Below, piece by piece: positions 32,266-41,902 of a stretch of 64,000 nt of DNA (position 1 is the stretch's first letter; each line of letters starts with the position of its first letter). Made by a program: the position numbers and the translations under genes. This DNA comes from Shimia isoporae (GTDB lineage: Bacteria > Pseudomonadota > Alphaproteobacteria > Rhodobacterales > Rhodobacteraceae): positions 1,178,001 to 1,242,000 of the forward strand of contig NZ_SMGR01000001.1 in NCBI RefSeq assembly GCF_004346865.1. Reading direction: 5' to 3'. The notes below the pieces were generated by a model. The model saw only the letters and a program-made list of their open reading frames with translations. It ran no database searches and had not been told where the DNA came from.

Positions 32266-32441
32266 TGGGGCCTCGGGTTTATGTGCCTTGAAACTGTTCC
32301 TGCGGGCGGCAGGAAACAATTGGCGCCTGTGCACAGATCAGGTGCGAAGCTGCGCACATTGGCAGACGTCGGGTCAGCAATGGCGTTGCACCATGCGGTC
32401 GGGCGCGGTATTCCCTGCGAAAGAAAAGTGAGGAGGCATCA

Positions 32442-33383
32442 ATGAGCCGCGCATTTGTATTTCCGGGGCAGGGCGCTCAGACAATCGGAATGGGGCAGGC
32501 ACTGGCCGAAGCCTATCCGCAAGCAAAAGCAGTTTTTGATGAGGTGGATGAGGCGCTCGGCGAAAGCCTGAGCGGATTGATCTGGGGCGGTGATCAGGAA
32601 ACGCTGACGCTCACGCAAAACGCGCAACCTGCACTTATGGCGACCTCTCTGGCCGCGATGAAGGCTCTGGAAGCGGAAGGCATTACAATCGAAGCGGCGT
32701 CGTGTGTTGCGGGGCATTCGTTGGGTGAATACTCCGCCTTGGCTGCTGCGGGAGCTTTGAGCGTTGGTGACACAGCGCGTTTGCTGCGGATCCGCGGAGA
32801 AGCCATGCAAGCTGCGGTACCGGTCGGCGAAGGGGCAATGGCCGCTATTTTGGGATTGGACTTTGCGGCGGTGCAGGAAGTAGCACAAGCAGCCGCGCAG
32901 AATGAAGTTTGCCAAGCCGCAAATGACAACGATCCAACTCAGGTGGTCGTTTCAGGCGCGAAGGCTGCCGTAGAACGCGCTGCGGAAATCGCCAAGGAAA
33001 AAGGAGCGCGGCGGGCGGTTATGCTGCCGGTCAGCGCACCGTTCCACTGCGCCTTGATGCAACCCGCTGCGGATGCAATGGCCGAGGCGCTGGCCGGTGT
33101 GAACATCGACACACCCGCTGTTCCGGTAATCGCCAATGTTCGCGCAGCAGCTGTGACTGATCCTGCAATGATCCGTGACTTGCTTGTCGAACAGGTTACT
33201 GGCTCGGTGCGCTGGCGCGAATCAGTGATGAACATGACCGCTGAAGGTGTGACGGAATTTTGGGAAATTGGTGCTGGCAAAGCGCTTTCGGGCATGATCC
33301 GCAAGATCGATCGCGCCAACGGCGTTCGCGCTGTCGGCACACCTGATGATGTAAAAGCCGCCGTCGAGGCACTGAACGGCTAA
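32442..33383 (+). CDS. fabD: Malonyl-CoA:ACP transacylase
   Basis: 313 residues. Loads malonyl groups onto ACP for fatty-acid synthesis. MSRAFVFPGQGAQTIGMGQA at the start, the nucleophile motif GHSLGEYSALAAAG (Ser about 92), and the catalytic His in SAPFHCALMQPA are all present. First gene of fabD-fabG-acpP-fabF-mltG, with 18 bases to fabG. Confidence 0.97.
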   Translation: MSRAFVFPGQGAQTIGMGQALAEAYPQAKAVFDEVDEALGESLSGLIWGGDQETLTLTQNAQPALMATSLAAMKALEAEGITIEAASCVAGHSLGEYSALAAAGALSVGDTARLLRIRGEAMQAAVPVGEGAMAAILGLDFAAVQEVAQAAAQNEVCQAANDNDPTQVVVSGAKAAVERAAEIAKEKGARRAVMLPVSAPFHCALMQPAADAMAEALAGVNIDTPAVPVIANVRAAAVTDPAMIRDLLVEQVTGSVRWRESVMNMTAEGVTEFWEIGAGKALSGMIRKIDRANGVRAVGTPDDVKAAVEALNG

Positions 33384-33401
33384 AATAGTAGGGACGTATT
33401 A

Positions 33402-34139
33402 ATGTTTGATCTGACAGGAAAAACAGCGCTTGTGACAGGCGCTTCGGGTGGCATTGGTGGCGCGATCGCCAAAGCACTTCATGGTGCCGGGGCAACCGTT
33501 GGTCTTTCCGGCACCCGTGTTGAACCACTGCAAGCTTTGGCGGCGGAACTGGGTGAGCGCGCGCATGTGCTGCCGTGTAATCTTAGCGATCCAGAGGCGG
33601 TCGATGCGCTGCCCAAGCAGGCGATTGAAGCGATGGGTGGCGTGGACATTCTGGTCAACAATGCCGGTATTACACGCGACCAAATTTTCATGCGGATGTC
33701 GGACGACGAATGGCAGAGCGTGATCGACGTAAACTTGACCAGTGCCATGCGTTTGTGCCGCGGTGTGATGCGCCCGATGATGAAATCCCGTTGGGGACGG
33801 ATCATCAATATCAGCTCGATTGTTGGCGCAACGGGCAACCCCGGGCAAGTCAACTATGCGGCATCCAAAGCCGGTATGGTCGGCATGACAAAATCCATCG
33901 CATATGAGGTTGCGAGCCGGGGAATCACCGCGAATGCGATTGCGCCTGGCTTTATTGCGACTGCAATGACTGACAAGCTCACAGATGATCAGAAGGACAA
34001 GATCAACACGCAGATTCCGGCAAACCGTATGGGGTCTGCTGAGGAAATTGCTGCGGCAGTACTGTACCTTGCAAGCCCGGAAGCCGGTTATGTGACAGGT
34101 TCGACCTTGCATGTGAACGGCGGTATGGCCATGTTGTAA
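33402..34139 (+). CDS. fabG: 3-oxoacyl-ACP reductase
   Basis: 245 residues, short-chain dehydrogenase. NADPH site TGASGGIGGAIAKALHGAG (about 12-30), NNAG (about 86), catalytic Ser in INISSIVGATGNPGQ and the Tyr/Lys pair in YAASKAGMVGMTKSI. Reduces 3-oxoacyl-ACP. Lies between fabD and acpP. Confidence 0.97.
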   Translation: MFDLTGKTALVTGASGGIGGAIAKALHGAGATVGLSGTRVEPLQALAAELGERAHVLPCNLSDPEAVDALPKQAIEAMGGVDILVNNAGITRDQIFMRMSDDEWQSVIDVNLTSAMRLCRGVMRPMMKSRWGRIINISSIVGATGNPGQVNYAASKAGMVGMTKSIAYEVASRGITANAIAPGFIATAMTDKLTDDQKDKINTQIPANRMGSAEEIAAAVLYLASPEAGYVTGSTLHVNGGMAML

Positions 34140-34364
34140 GCGCTGGCGGCACCGGAAACGGGGCCGCCGATGTCGTCGGGGAAAGCGTTTGCGTCGTAAG
34201 GCGGATGTGCTATAGGCGGCTCAGAATTTCTCCGGGTGCCTTTGCGGCATGCGGGGACTTACCGGTAAGCCGGACCAAAACCGCCCTGATAGGGCATGTA
34301 CCATTCCTGCCACGCCGGTAGGGGAGCAACACGGGCCAAAAGCCCATACGAATGAGGAATTGAT

Positions 34365-34598
34365 ATGAGCGACGTCGCAGACCGCGTAAAAAAGATCGTT
34401 GTTGAGCACCTGGGTGTTGAAGAAGACAAAGTTGTCGAAGCCGCATCCTTCATCGACGATCTGGGCGCAGACAGCCTGGACACCGTGGAACTGGTAATGG
34501 CCTTCGAAGAAGAGTTCGGCATCGAGATCCCGGACGACGCAGCCGAAACCATCCAGACCTTCGGCGACGCTGTGAAATTCATCTCGGAAGCTTCCTAA
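34365..34598 (+). CDS. acpP: Acyl carrier protein
   Basis: 77 residues, strongly acidic. The phosphopantetheine serine lies in [20 protein letters not shown] (Ser about 37). Carries growing acyl chains. It has a 225-base leader after fabG, which probably holds its own strong promoter, and a terminator downstream. Confidence 0.98.
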   Translation: MSDVADRVKKIVVEHLGVEEDKVVEAASFIDDLGADSLDTVELVMAFEEEFGIEIPDDAAETIQTFGDAVKFISEAS

Positions 34599-34649
34599 GC
34601 CCGAGACCCGGTTGTAGGTCAGAACGGCCGACTCCGGGGTGGACAGATA

Positions 34650-34690
34650 AACGCCCGTTGCGAGAGAGACGCAGCGGGCGTTTTCTTTTG
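34650..34690 (+). terminator. Terminator after acpP
   Basis: AACGCCCGTTGC pairs with GCAGCGGGCGTT (one mismatch), followed by TTCTTTT. Confidence 0.75.
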
Positions 34691-34872
34691 TCCGGAATGA
34701 TTGTTGCTTTGGCGGGAAATGGCGGAATAGGCGGTTGAAAGCTCATTGGCCGAAGCCCACTTGCGAGCGGGCGCGCCGTGTTGCGCCGGATTGTTTCGCT
34801 GCCGCACTATTGCTCATGGCGGCGGATACGCGGTAAGAGCAGGAAAAGACTTCTGAGGAAGGGCATAGAAAA

Positions 34873-36132
34873 ATGCGTCGTGTTGTTGTCACCGGGCTTG
34901 GGCTCGTCACTCCTTTGGCTTCCGGTGTGGAAGAAAGCTGGTCTCGTATTCTGGACGGTCAGTCCGGCGCCGGTACCATCACCCGCTTCAATCCCGAGCG
35001 CGTGACCACAAAATATGCGTGTGAAGTTCCGCTTGGCGACGGCACCGACGGGACATTCAATGCAGATGATTTCATGGCGCCTAAAGAACGCCGTAAAGTC
35101 GATGACTTTATTCTTTACGGTCTTGCCGCCTCGCAGATGGCTGTCGAAGATTCCGGCTGGATGCCTGAAGATACAGAATCCCTGGAACGTACCGGTGTGA
35201 TGATTGGTTCCGGCATTGGTGGCCTGCAATCTATCGAAGCCACCACGCTGATGATGGCTGAGAAAGGCCCGCGCCGTGTATCTCCGTTCTTTATCCCAGG
35301 AGCGCTTATCAACCTGATCTCTGGTCAGGTCAGCATCAAGTATGGTTTCAAAGGCCCGAACCACTCTGTTGTGACAGCGTGCTCGACCGGTGCACACGCA
35401 ATTGGCGATGCTGCCCGACTTATCGCCTCTGACGACGCCGACGTGATGGTTGCTGGCGGTGGCGAGGCAGCGATCTGTGAGATCGGGATCGCAGGCTTTA
35501 ACGCCTGTAAAGCTCTGTCTACTCAGCATGCAGATGACCCGCAGAAAGCAAGCCGTCCTTATGATGCAGACCGCGACGGTTTCGTGATGGGGGAGGGTGC
35601 CGGCATTGTGGTGCTCGAGGAATACGAGCATGCAAAGGCACGTGGCGCCAAGATTTATGCAGAAGTGCTTGGATACGGGCTTTCCGGCGATGCCTATCAC
35701 ATCACCGCACCAGCCGAGACAGGCGAGGGTGGCGAGCGTTCCATGCGGGCGGCGTTGAAAAAAGCAGGGCTCGAGCCCAAGGACATCGACTACATCAACG
35801 CGCATGGCACATCGACGATGGCGGACACCATCGAACTTGGCGCGGTCGAGCGCATGTTGGGCGAACACGCCAGCAAGGTGACGATGTCGTCAACAAAATC
35901 GATGACCGGGCACCTTTTGGGTGCTGCAGGCGCGATCGAAGCAATTTTCTCCATACTGGCGATCCGTGATCAGGTTGCTCCGCCGACCATCAATCTGGAC
36001 AATCAAGCGGTGGAAACGCCGATTGATCTTGCGCCAAACAAGAAAGTTGAACGTGAAATCAACGTTGCTCTGTCCAACAGCTTTGGTTTTGGTGGTACGA
36101 ACGCCTCGGTGATCTTCGGAAAGGTTGACTGA
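34873..36132 (+). CDS. fabF: Beta-ketoacyl-ACP synthase II
   Basis: 419 residues. Condensing enzyme of chain elongation. Catalytic Cys in VVTACSTGAHAIGDAA, His in INAHGTSTMADTIEL and in STKSMTGHLLGAAGA. The start MRRVVVTGLGLVTPLASGVE is typical. The stop overlaps the mltG start by one base (TGATG), so the two are coupled. Confidence 0.97.
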   Translation: MRRVVVTGLGLVTPLASGVEESWSRILDGQSGAGTITRFNPERVTTKYACEVPLGDGTDGTFNADDFMAPKERRKVDDFILYGLAASQMAVEDSGWMPEDTESLERTGVMIGSGIGGLQSIEATTLMMAEKGPRRVSPFFIPGALINLISGQVSIKYGFKGPNHSVVTACSTGAHAIGDAARLIASDDADVMVAGGGEAAICEIGIAGFNACKALSTQHADDPQKASRPYDADRDGFVMGEGAGIVVLEEYEHAKARGAKIYAEVLGYGLSGDAYHITAPAETGEGGERSMRAALKKAGLEPKDIDYINAHGTSTMADTIELGAVERMLGEHASKVTMSSTKSMTGHLLGAAGAIEAIFSILAIRDQVAPPTINLDNQAVETPIDLAPNKKVEREINVALSNSFGFGGTNASVIFGKVD

Positions 36133-37286
36133 TGTGGCGTCACATCGCCTCTAACGCGGTCACGATGTTGATCGTGGCGCTTTTCCTGTTGGGGGGCGTC
36201 ATACTGGTTGGTCAAACCACCTACCGAGCTGAAGGGCCTTTGACGGACGCCATGTGCCTGCGGGTGCAACCCGGATCGAACATGGGCCGCGTATCAGAAG
36301 ATCTCGAGCAAGCCGGTGCAATTGCAAATGGCGCGCTGTTCCGGATCGGCGCCGACTATCAGGACAAGACAAGTCAGTTGAAGGCTGGCAGCTTTCTTGT
36401 GCCTGAAAACGCGTCGATGGAGCAGATCGTAGATATCGTGACGCGTGGCGGTGCGAGCACCTGTGGCACTGAAGTTGTGTATCGCATTGGTGTAACCCGT
36501 AAGCAGGTTCAAGTGCGTGAATTGGACCCGTCGACGGGCCGCTTTGTCGAAGTGGCAGAGTTCAACCCAGCTGAGGATGAGACACCTGAAGCGTTTGATA
36601 AAGTCAGGGCAGAGGCAGACACACGCTATCGCATTGCTCTCGCTGAAGGCGTGACAAGCTGGCAAGTGATGGACGCGCTAAATGGCATCGAACTGTTGAG
36701 CGGAGAGATTGAACAGCCAGCGGAGGGCACCCTTGCTCCGGATAGCTATGAGGTGAGCGAAGGCGATACCCGCGCCAGCGTGATCGCGCGAATGGAAGCC
36801 GCTCAGGACGTGCTGCTGAATGCGGCATGGGAGGCCCGTTCGCCGGAAGTGCCGCTCAACTCTCCGGAAGAATTGCTTATTCTTGCGTCGATCATCGAAA
36901 AGGAAACCGGCGTTCCTGAAGAGCGTCGTCAAGTGGCCAGCGTTTTTGCAAACCGTCTGGATCGAGGCATGCGCCTCCAGACCGACCCGACTGTGATCTA
37001 TGGGGTGACAAAGGGCGTTGGCGTTCTTGGACGCGGCTTGCGCCAGAGCGAGTTGCGCGGCCCTACACCTTGGAACACATACGTGATTGAAGGTTTGCCA
37101 CCCACGCCGATTGCCAACCCAGGGCGCGCGAGCCTTGAAGCTGCTGCCAACCCCGATGAAACGCCTTACATTTTCTTTGTGGCGGATGGCACGGGCGGTC
37201 ACGCGTTTGCCGAAACTTTGGCTGAACACAACGCAAATGTTGCGAAGTGGCGCCAAATTGAAGCGGAACGTGCCAGTGACAACTGA
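36132..37286 (+). CDS. mltG: Endolytic murein transglycosylase
   Basis: 384 residues (YceG family). One N-terminal membrane anchor (VTMLIVALFLLGGVILVG), then a LysM-like region. The catalytic domain has Glu in LILASIIEKETGVPEERRQV, followed by VFANRLDRGMRLQTDPTVIY and WNTYVIEGLPPTPIANPG. Cleaves nascent glycan strands at the inner membrane. Coupled to fabF and followed by a strong terminator, then the GTA remnant. Confidence 0.96.
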   Translation: MWRHIASNAVTMLIVALFLLGGVILVGQTTYRAEGPLTDAMCLRVQPGSNMGRVSEDLEQAGAIANGALFRIGADYQDKTSQLKAGSFLVPENASMEQIVDIVTRGGASTCGTEVVYRIGVTRKQVQVRELDPSTGRFVEVAEFNPAEDETPEAFDKVRAEADTRYRIALAEGVTSWQVMDALNGIELLSGEIEQPAEGTLAPDSYEVSEGDTRASVIARMEAAQDVLLNAAWEARSPEVPLNSPEELLILASIIEKETGVPEERRQVASVFANRLDRGMRLQTDPTVIYGVTKGVGVLGRGLRQSELRGPTPWNTYVIEGLPPTPIANPGRASLEAAANPDETPYIFFVADGTGGHAFAETLAEHNANVAKWRQIEAERASDN

Positions 37287-37389
37287 CGTTGCCTTCGCCG
37301 CTGATTGATCGTGCGGTTGGGTAATAGTTTGCAACTTTGAATAGCTTATCAGCGGTGTGGTTGATTCACGATGCTGGGAAGACACGCGA

Positions 37390-37426
37390 AAGCGGCCTTG
37401 GATCATCCAAGGCCGCTTTTTCTTCG
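37390..37426 (+). terminator. Terminator after mltG
   Basis: A perfect 14-base inverted repeat (AAGCGGCCTTGGAT and its complement) followed by TTTTTCTT. It separates the fab-mltG operon from the GTA genes. Confidence 0.9.
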
Positions 37427-37473
37427 TGTCCTTTGCCGAGGAGGTACATCGGTTCGAGAGGCATGAAACACCT

Positions 37474-37827
37474 ATGACCCTAACTTACCCGCCAAAGTTG
37501 GCTTTGGCGCTCGACCACGAGATGGCGGCTATTCGCGCTGCACTAAGGTCGGCGACCGATGAATTGCTTGTCATGTGCCGTCAGCTACAGGCGGCAGGTT
37601 CTGTTTTGCCGGGGGATGCCGGGCTTGTTTTGAATGAAGTGCGCCAATGCGTTCGCTTGGCGATGGAGGCTGAAAGTGACCTTGAAAAACGCGACATTGA
37701 AAAAGGAAACGGCCGTGCCGGCCCAGACCTCGACCTCGAACACGCGCGATCTTCGATCCGGTGCAGGCTGGATCGCCTCCGCACCTGTCACAGTGCAGAC
37801 CGAGTTTCTGGACGAACTGACAAATGA
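37474..37827 (+). CDS. GTA gp1-like protein
   Basis: 117 residues from the ATG at 37474. Start MTLTYPPKLALALDHEMAAI, helical throughout, with an Arg-rich C-terminus. Its position directly before the terminase and its size match gene g1 of the RcGTA cluster, thought to act as the small terminase subunit. It overlaps the terminase gene by 152 bases if that starts at the GTG at 37676. Preserved although most of the cluster is gone. Confidence 0.65.
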   Translation: MTLTYPPKLALALDHEMAAIRAALRSATDELLVMCRQLQAAGSVLPGDAGLVLNEVRQCVRLAMEAESDLEKRDIEKGNGRAGPDLDLEHARSSIRCRLDRLRTCHSADRVSGRTDK

Positions 37828-39094
37828 TGAGCTTCTAGCGCTGCCATATTTGTTCGATTTCTGGGCGCTGCCGCATCAGTTGCCGCCGGAAGGTGACTGG
37901 AAAACCTGGGTCATTCTTGGTGGGAGGGGAGCAGGCAAGACTCGAGCAGGTGCCGAGTGGGTTCGCTCTAAAGTCGAAGGCGCTGGTCCGCTGGATTCAG
38001 GCGCGGCACGTCGCGTGGCATTGGTTGGAGAGACCATAGATCAGGTGCGCGAGGTCATGGTGTTCGGCGATAGCGGCTTGTTGGCCTGTTCGCCACCAGA
38101 CAGGCGACCTGTCTGGGAGGCGGGGCGCAAGCGCCTTGTCTGGCCGAACGGAGCCGTAGCTCAGGCGTTTTCGGCCCATGACCCAGAGGCATTGCGCGGA
38201 CCCCAATTTGATGCGGCGTGGACGGATGAGATTGCCAAATGGCGTAAAGGGCAAGCCACGTGGGACCAGCTTCAATTCGGATTGCGCCTTGGGGAACACC
38301 CACAACAATGTGTGACAACGACACCACGTAACGTCGGCGTGCTGAAAAAGATCCTGGCGGCGGCGAGCACTGTGAAAACCACGGCTCCGACCGAGGCAAA
38401 TCGGGCGAACCTTGCCGAGAGCTTCCTTGAAGAAGTCCGCAGCCGATATGCTGGAACCCGACTGGGACGGCAGGAACTTGACGGCCAGTTGCTTGAGGAC
38501 CGCGACGGAGCGCTTTGGCGGCGTGAGGCTCTTGACGATGGACGACTTGATATTGTGCCGGAACTGGACCGGATCGTTGTGGCGGTGGATCCGCCGGTAA
38601 CGGGGCATGCGGGCTCAGATTCCTGCGGGATTGTTGTCGCAGGCGTGATTGCAAAGGGTGCTGTGCAAAATTGGCGCGCGGTTGTCCTTGACGATGTGAC
38701 CGTCCGCGCGGCGACGCCCGATGCCTGGGCTCGTGTAGCGCTGGCTGCAATGGAGGCCTGGGGGGCAGAACGGCTGATCGCAGAGGTCAATCAAGGTGGA
38801 GATCTGGTGAAATCCGTCATCAACCAGATTGATCCGCTTGTACCGTTCAAGGCCGTGCGGGCCACTCGGGGAAAAGTTGCCCGAGCGGAGCCTGTCGCCG
38901 CGTTGTATGAGCAAGGCCGCGTCAATCACATGCATGACCTGGACGAGCTGGAAGACCAGATGTGCGCGATGACTACACAGGGTTTCGACGGTAGCGGATC
39001 GCCAGATCGGGTGGACGCTCTTGTTTGGGCTCTGACCGAATTGGTTATTGAGCCGGCGTCCAAGTGGCGGCGTCCAAGACTGCGTGGACTTTAA
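37676..39094 (+). CDS. GTA large terminase (gp2)
   Basis: 472 residues from the GTG at 37676, chosen for the GGAGG six bases upstream; later starts such as GTG 37793 are possible. RcGTA-type packaging motor. Conserved lead-in VQTEFLDELTNDELLALPYL and FWALPHQLPPEGDWKTWVIL, Walker A GGRGAGKTRAGAEW, Walker B FDAAWTDEIAKW, and nuclease Asp residues in VVAVDPPVTGHAGSD and LIAEVNQGGDLVKS. No frameshift or internal stop. In a complete GTA it packs about 4-kb host DNA; here the capsid genes are missing. Confidence 0.9.
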   Translation: MTLKNATLKKETAVPAQTSTSNTRDLRSGAGWIASAPVTVQTEFLDELTNDELLALPYLFDFWALPHQLPPEGDWKTWVILGGRGAGKTRAGAEWVRSKVEGAGPLDSGAARRVALVGETIDQVREVMVFGDSGLLACSPPDRRPVWEAGRKRLVWPNGAVAQAFSAHDPEALRGPQFDAAWTDEIAKWRKGQATWDQLQFGLRLGEHPQQCVTTTPRNVGVLKKILAAASTVKTTAPTEANRANLAESFLEEVRSRYAGTRLGRQELDGQLLEDRDGALWRREALDDGRLDIVPELDRIVVAVDPPVTGHAGSDSCGIVVAGVIAKGAVQNWRAVVLDDVTVRAATPDAWARVALAAMEAWGAERLIAEVNQGGDLVKSVINQIDPLVPFKAVRATRGKVARAEPVAALYEQGRVNHMHDLDELEDQMCAMTTQGFDGSGSPDRVDALVWALTELVIEPASKWRRPRLRGL

Positions 39095-39247
39095 AGCAGT
39101 CGTCATCCACGCAACGGGGACCGTACGCACCTGTCGGAACAAATTAATGCCCTTCGTGGATAACTGGATTTGTCGAAAGGGAACGGAAATTTTTTGACCC
39201 ACCGTGGCGATTGGCTTCGGGAGTGATTTCAGGCGGGAGCGGCAGAT

Positions 39248-40885
39248 ATGCTATTGGATTTCTTTCGGCGCGAAGCCGCGTCGGCACCAGAGACAAAGGC
39301 AAGTGCGACCGGCCCGGTGATGGCATGGCATGGCGCCGGGCGAGTGGCGTGGAGCCCCAGAGATACTGTGTCGCTGACGCGATCGGGGTTTTCCGGCAAT
39401 CCAGTGGGATTTCGTTCAGTAAAGCTGATTGCAGAGGCAGCAGCAGCCTTGCCACTTGTATTACAATCTGCAGCCGAGCGCTTTGAGCGGCACCCTATTC
39501 TGTCCCTCCTGCGTGCGCCGAATGCCGCGCAAGGACGTGCCGAACTATTTGAAGCGCTTTTCGGCCAGTTGTTGTTGTCGGGCAATGGTTACCTTGAGGC
39601 GGTAGGAGACGAGGAAGGGGCGCCCGTAGAATTGCATGTTTTGCGGTCCGATCGGATGAAGGTTGTGCCTGGAAGCGATGGCTGGCCTGTAGCGTATGAA
39701 TATGCCGTGGGAGCCAGAAAACACCGGTTTGAAGCCGGGCGCGTATCTCCGATTTGTCACATCAAAGCATTTCACCCGCAGGACGATCACTACGGGTTTT
39801 CACCGATGCAGGCGGCGGCAATGGCGATCGACGTTCACAACAGCGCCTCTCGGTGGTCCAAAGCGCTGCTGGACAATGCAGCGCGACCCTCAGGGGCGAT
39901 AGTTTACCGCGGTAGCGAAGGTCAAGGCAGGCGGTCCAATAGTTTCGCAGCGCCGTCTCCGGTCGAAGGCTTGTTTCTGGATCTACCATTGATGCGAGGA
40001 GACGAAGTTCCGCATGCGCCGCACCTCGCGGTTTTGGCCGACCCGTGGCCGGGAACCGTCGCGGTGTATGAAGCCGACGCCGACGAAGACTATGTTTTGA
40101 ACAGCTTTGTCACGACCGGTTCCGTTATTGGAGTAACCGAGTCTGCGCTGGGCATGGTTCCAAGTGGAAGGATGGATCGTGGTCTGCCACTGTTGGTTAG
40201 AATGTTGGTCGGGGATCTGGAAAGTGTCGGTCGCGCGAAATTTCTGAACGGCGGCAATTTTTTCGCTATCGGAGATGGCGTACCGGACAATTGGGAGCTG
40301 TTTCAAGCGCGCACCGCGGAACTGGTAGGAGAACAAACCTATCAGTTGAGCAATAGACTGCGCGGCCAGCTTGGAACAGAAAGGTCTGCTGGTAGTGTTT
40401 GGCCGCAAGGCAGCTGGGTGGTGGCCGTAAACGAAGGTATTTCTCAACTTGAGTTGGCGGCTAGGCTTCGAAATGTTGCCCGTCACTACCGCATTGGCCC
40501 CGCAACTCAGACATATTCTCACGAAACCTACGGACACAGTGTGCACGCATTCAAAGGCATCGGATTAAGACCCTATGCTCCTGTGCACCTACGAATTGAA
40601 AGAGGTAATGCAGCTGGTTCGTCTTTGAGCTGGATTCGGCGCACCCGCATAGACGGGGACACATGGGAAACACCGGAAGTTCCGGTCGGAGAAGACTATG
40701 AAAAATACCTTGTACGTGTTCGCCGGGGGGCGCAGGTTTTGCGGTCTCAGGAAGTCGGACAACCATTTTGGACTTATTCGGCAGGGGCAATGAGTACCGA
40801 TGGCGCAGCGGTCGGCGACATCATTGAAGTGGCTCAGATTTCGGCTCGATATGGCGTGGGAAAATTTGCCAGCACTATTTTGTAG
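39248..40885 (+). pseudogene. In-frame fusion of GTA portal (gp3) and tail-tip (gp15)
   Basis: 545 codons, fully open. Residues 1 to about 225 are the N-terminal half of a HK97-type portal protein (NPVGFRSVKLIAEAAAALPL, LLLSGNGYLEAVGDEEGAPV, GFSPMQAAAMAIDVHNSAS, LLDNAARPSGAIVY). From about residue 238 the sequence is the C-terminal part of the GTA gp15 host-range/tail-tip protein (LFLDLPLMRGDEVPHAPHLA, RMDRGLPLLVRM, NVARHYRIGPA, GIGLRPYAPVHL, RRTRIDGDTWETPEVPVGE, FASTIL at the end). All genes normally between them (g3.5 to g14) are absent. The product cannot form a portal or a tail tip. Confidence 0.85.
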
Positions 40886-41017
40886 TGGAAAGAGAACTGT
40901 CGACTATGCGTGGTGACATTCGATCACATCTTTAGGACTGATCGCCTTGTTCACGGCTTTGAATTTGCGACCGCCATCCTATTTGTAGTACGTTGGTCGA
41001 GAGAGGATGAGGACACC

Positions 41018-41836
41018 ATGGCTGAGCTGAAACCAAAACTGACGGAAGTCGACCCTGTATGGCAGCGCATTTCGGATGAGGCGCGTGAAGCGGTCGCCGA
41101 AGAACCGCTTATGGGTGGTCTGGTACATGCTTGCGTGCTTCACCATGCTTCGTTGGAGCGCGCGCTCAGTTATCGGTTCGCAGCCAAGCTGTCGTCGAAT
41201 GAGATGTCGATGGTAATCTTGCGAGAGATTGCGGACGAGGCGTACGCCGCTTCACCCGAATTGATCGAAGCAGCGCGTTCCGATCTGATGGCAATTTTTG
41301 AGCGTGACCCAGCATGTCACCGGCTTCTTCAGCCAATTCTGTACTTTAAGGGGTATCAGGCAGTTCAAGCCTATCGTATCGGACATTGGCTTTGGCAGCA
41401 GGGACGAACGGATCTCGCGTACTTCATCCAGATGCGCACAAGCGAAATCTTCGGCATTGATATTCACCCGGCTGCGCGTATCGGGAAAGGCATCATGATC
41501 GATCACGCGCACTCCATCGTTATTGGTGAAACCGCGGTTGTTGGTGACAACGTGTCGATGTTGCATTCGGTAACCCTTGGGGGCACCGGAAAAGAAGAAG
41601 AAGACCGCCACCCGAAAATTGGCGATGGCGTGCTAATTGGCGCAGGCGCCAAGGTCTTGGGCAACATAAAAGTCGGCCATTGCAGTCGCGTCGCCGCTGG
41701 ATCTGTTGTTCTCCAAGAAGTTCCGCCCTGCACAACCGTGGCTGGCGTTCCTGCGAAAGTGGTTGGGGAAGCCGGCTGCGATCAGCCTGCCGTGAGCATG
41801 GATCAGGATTTCGCTGACTGCTCGAAAATCCAATAA
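41018..41836 (+). CDS. cysE: Serine O-acetyltransferase
   Basis: 272 residues from the ATG at 41018 (AGGATGAGG upstream). First step of cysteine synthesis from serine and acetyl-CoA. The helical N-terminal domain is followed by the left-handed beta-helix: DIHPAARIGKGIMIDHAHSI, VIGETAVVGDNVSMLHSVTL and GAGAKVLGNIKVGHCSRVAA. The catalytic DHAHS and GGTGK segments are intact. The C-terminal tail ends in hydrophobic Ile-Gln. It normally flanks the GTA cluster in Rhodobacterales, so the neighbourhood is conserved. Confidence 0.95.
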   Translation: MAELKPKLTEVDPVWQRISDEAREAVAEEPLMGGLVHACVLHHASLERALSYRFAAKLSSNEMSMVILREIADEAYAASPELIEAARSDLMAIFERDPACHRLLQPILYFKGYQAVQAYRIGHWLWQQGRTDLAYFIQMRTSEIFGIDIHPAARIGKGIMIDHAHSIVIGETAVVGDNVSMLHSVTLGGTGKEEEDRHPKIGDGVLIGAGAKVLGNIKVGHCSRVAAGSVVLQEVPPCTTVAGVPAKVVGEAGCDQPAVSMDQDFADCSKIQ

Positions 41837-41854
41837 TCAACGTCACGTTTGCAA

Positions 41855-41886
41855 AAAAGGCCCGCAACAGCGGGCCTTTTCTTTTG
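41855..41886. terminator. Bidirectional terminator between cysE and pdhC
   Basis: AAAAGGCCCGC and GCGGGCCTTTT with a four-base loop; T-runs on both strands serve the two convergent genes. Confidence 0.88.
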
Positions 41887-41902
41887 GAATATGATCTTCT
41901 GC

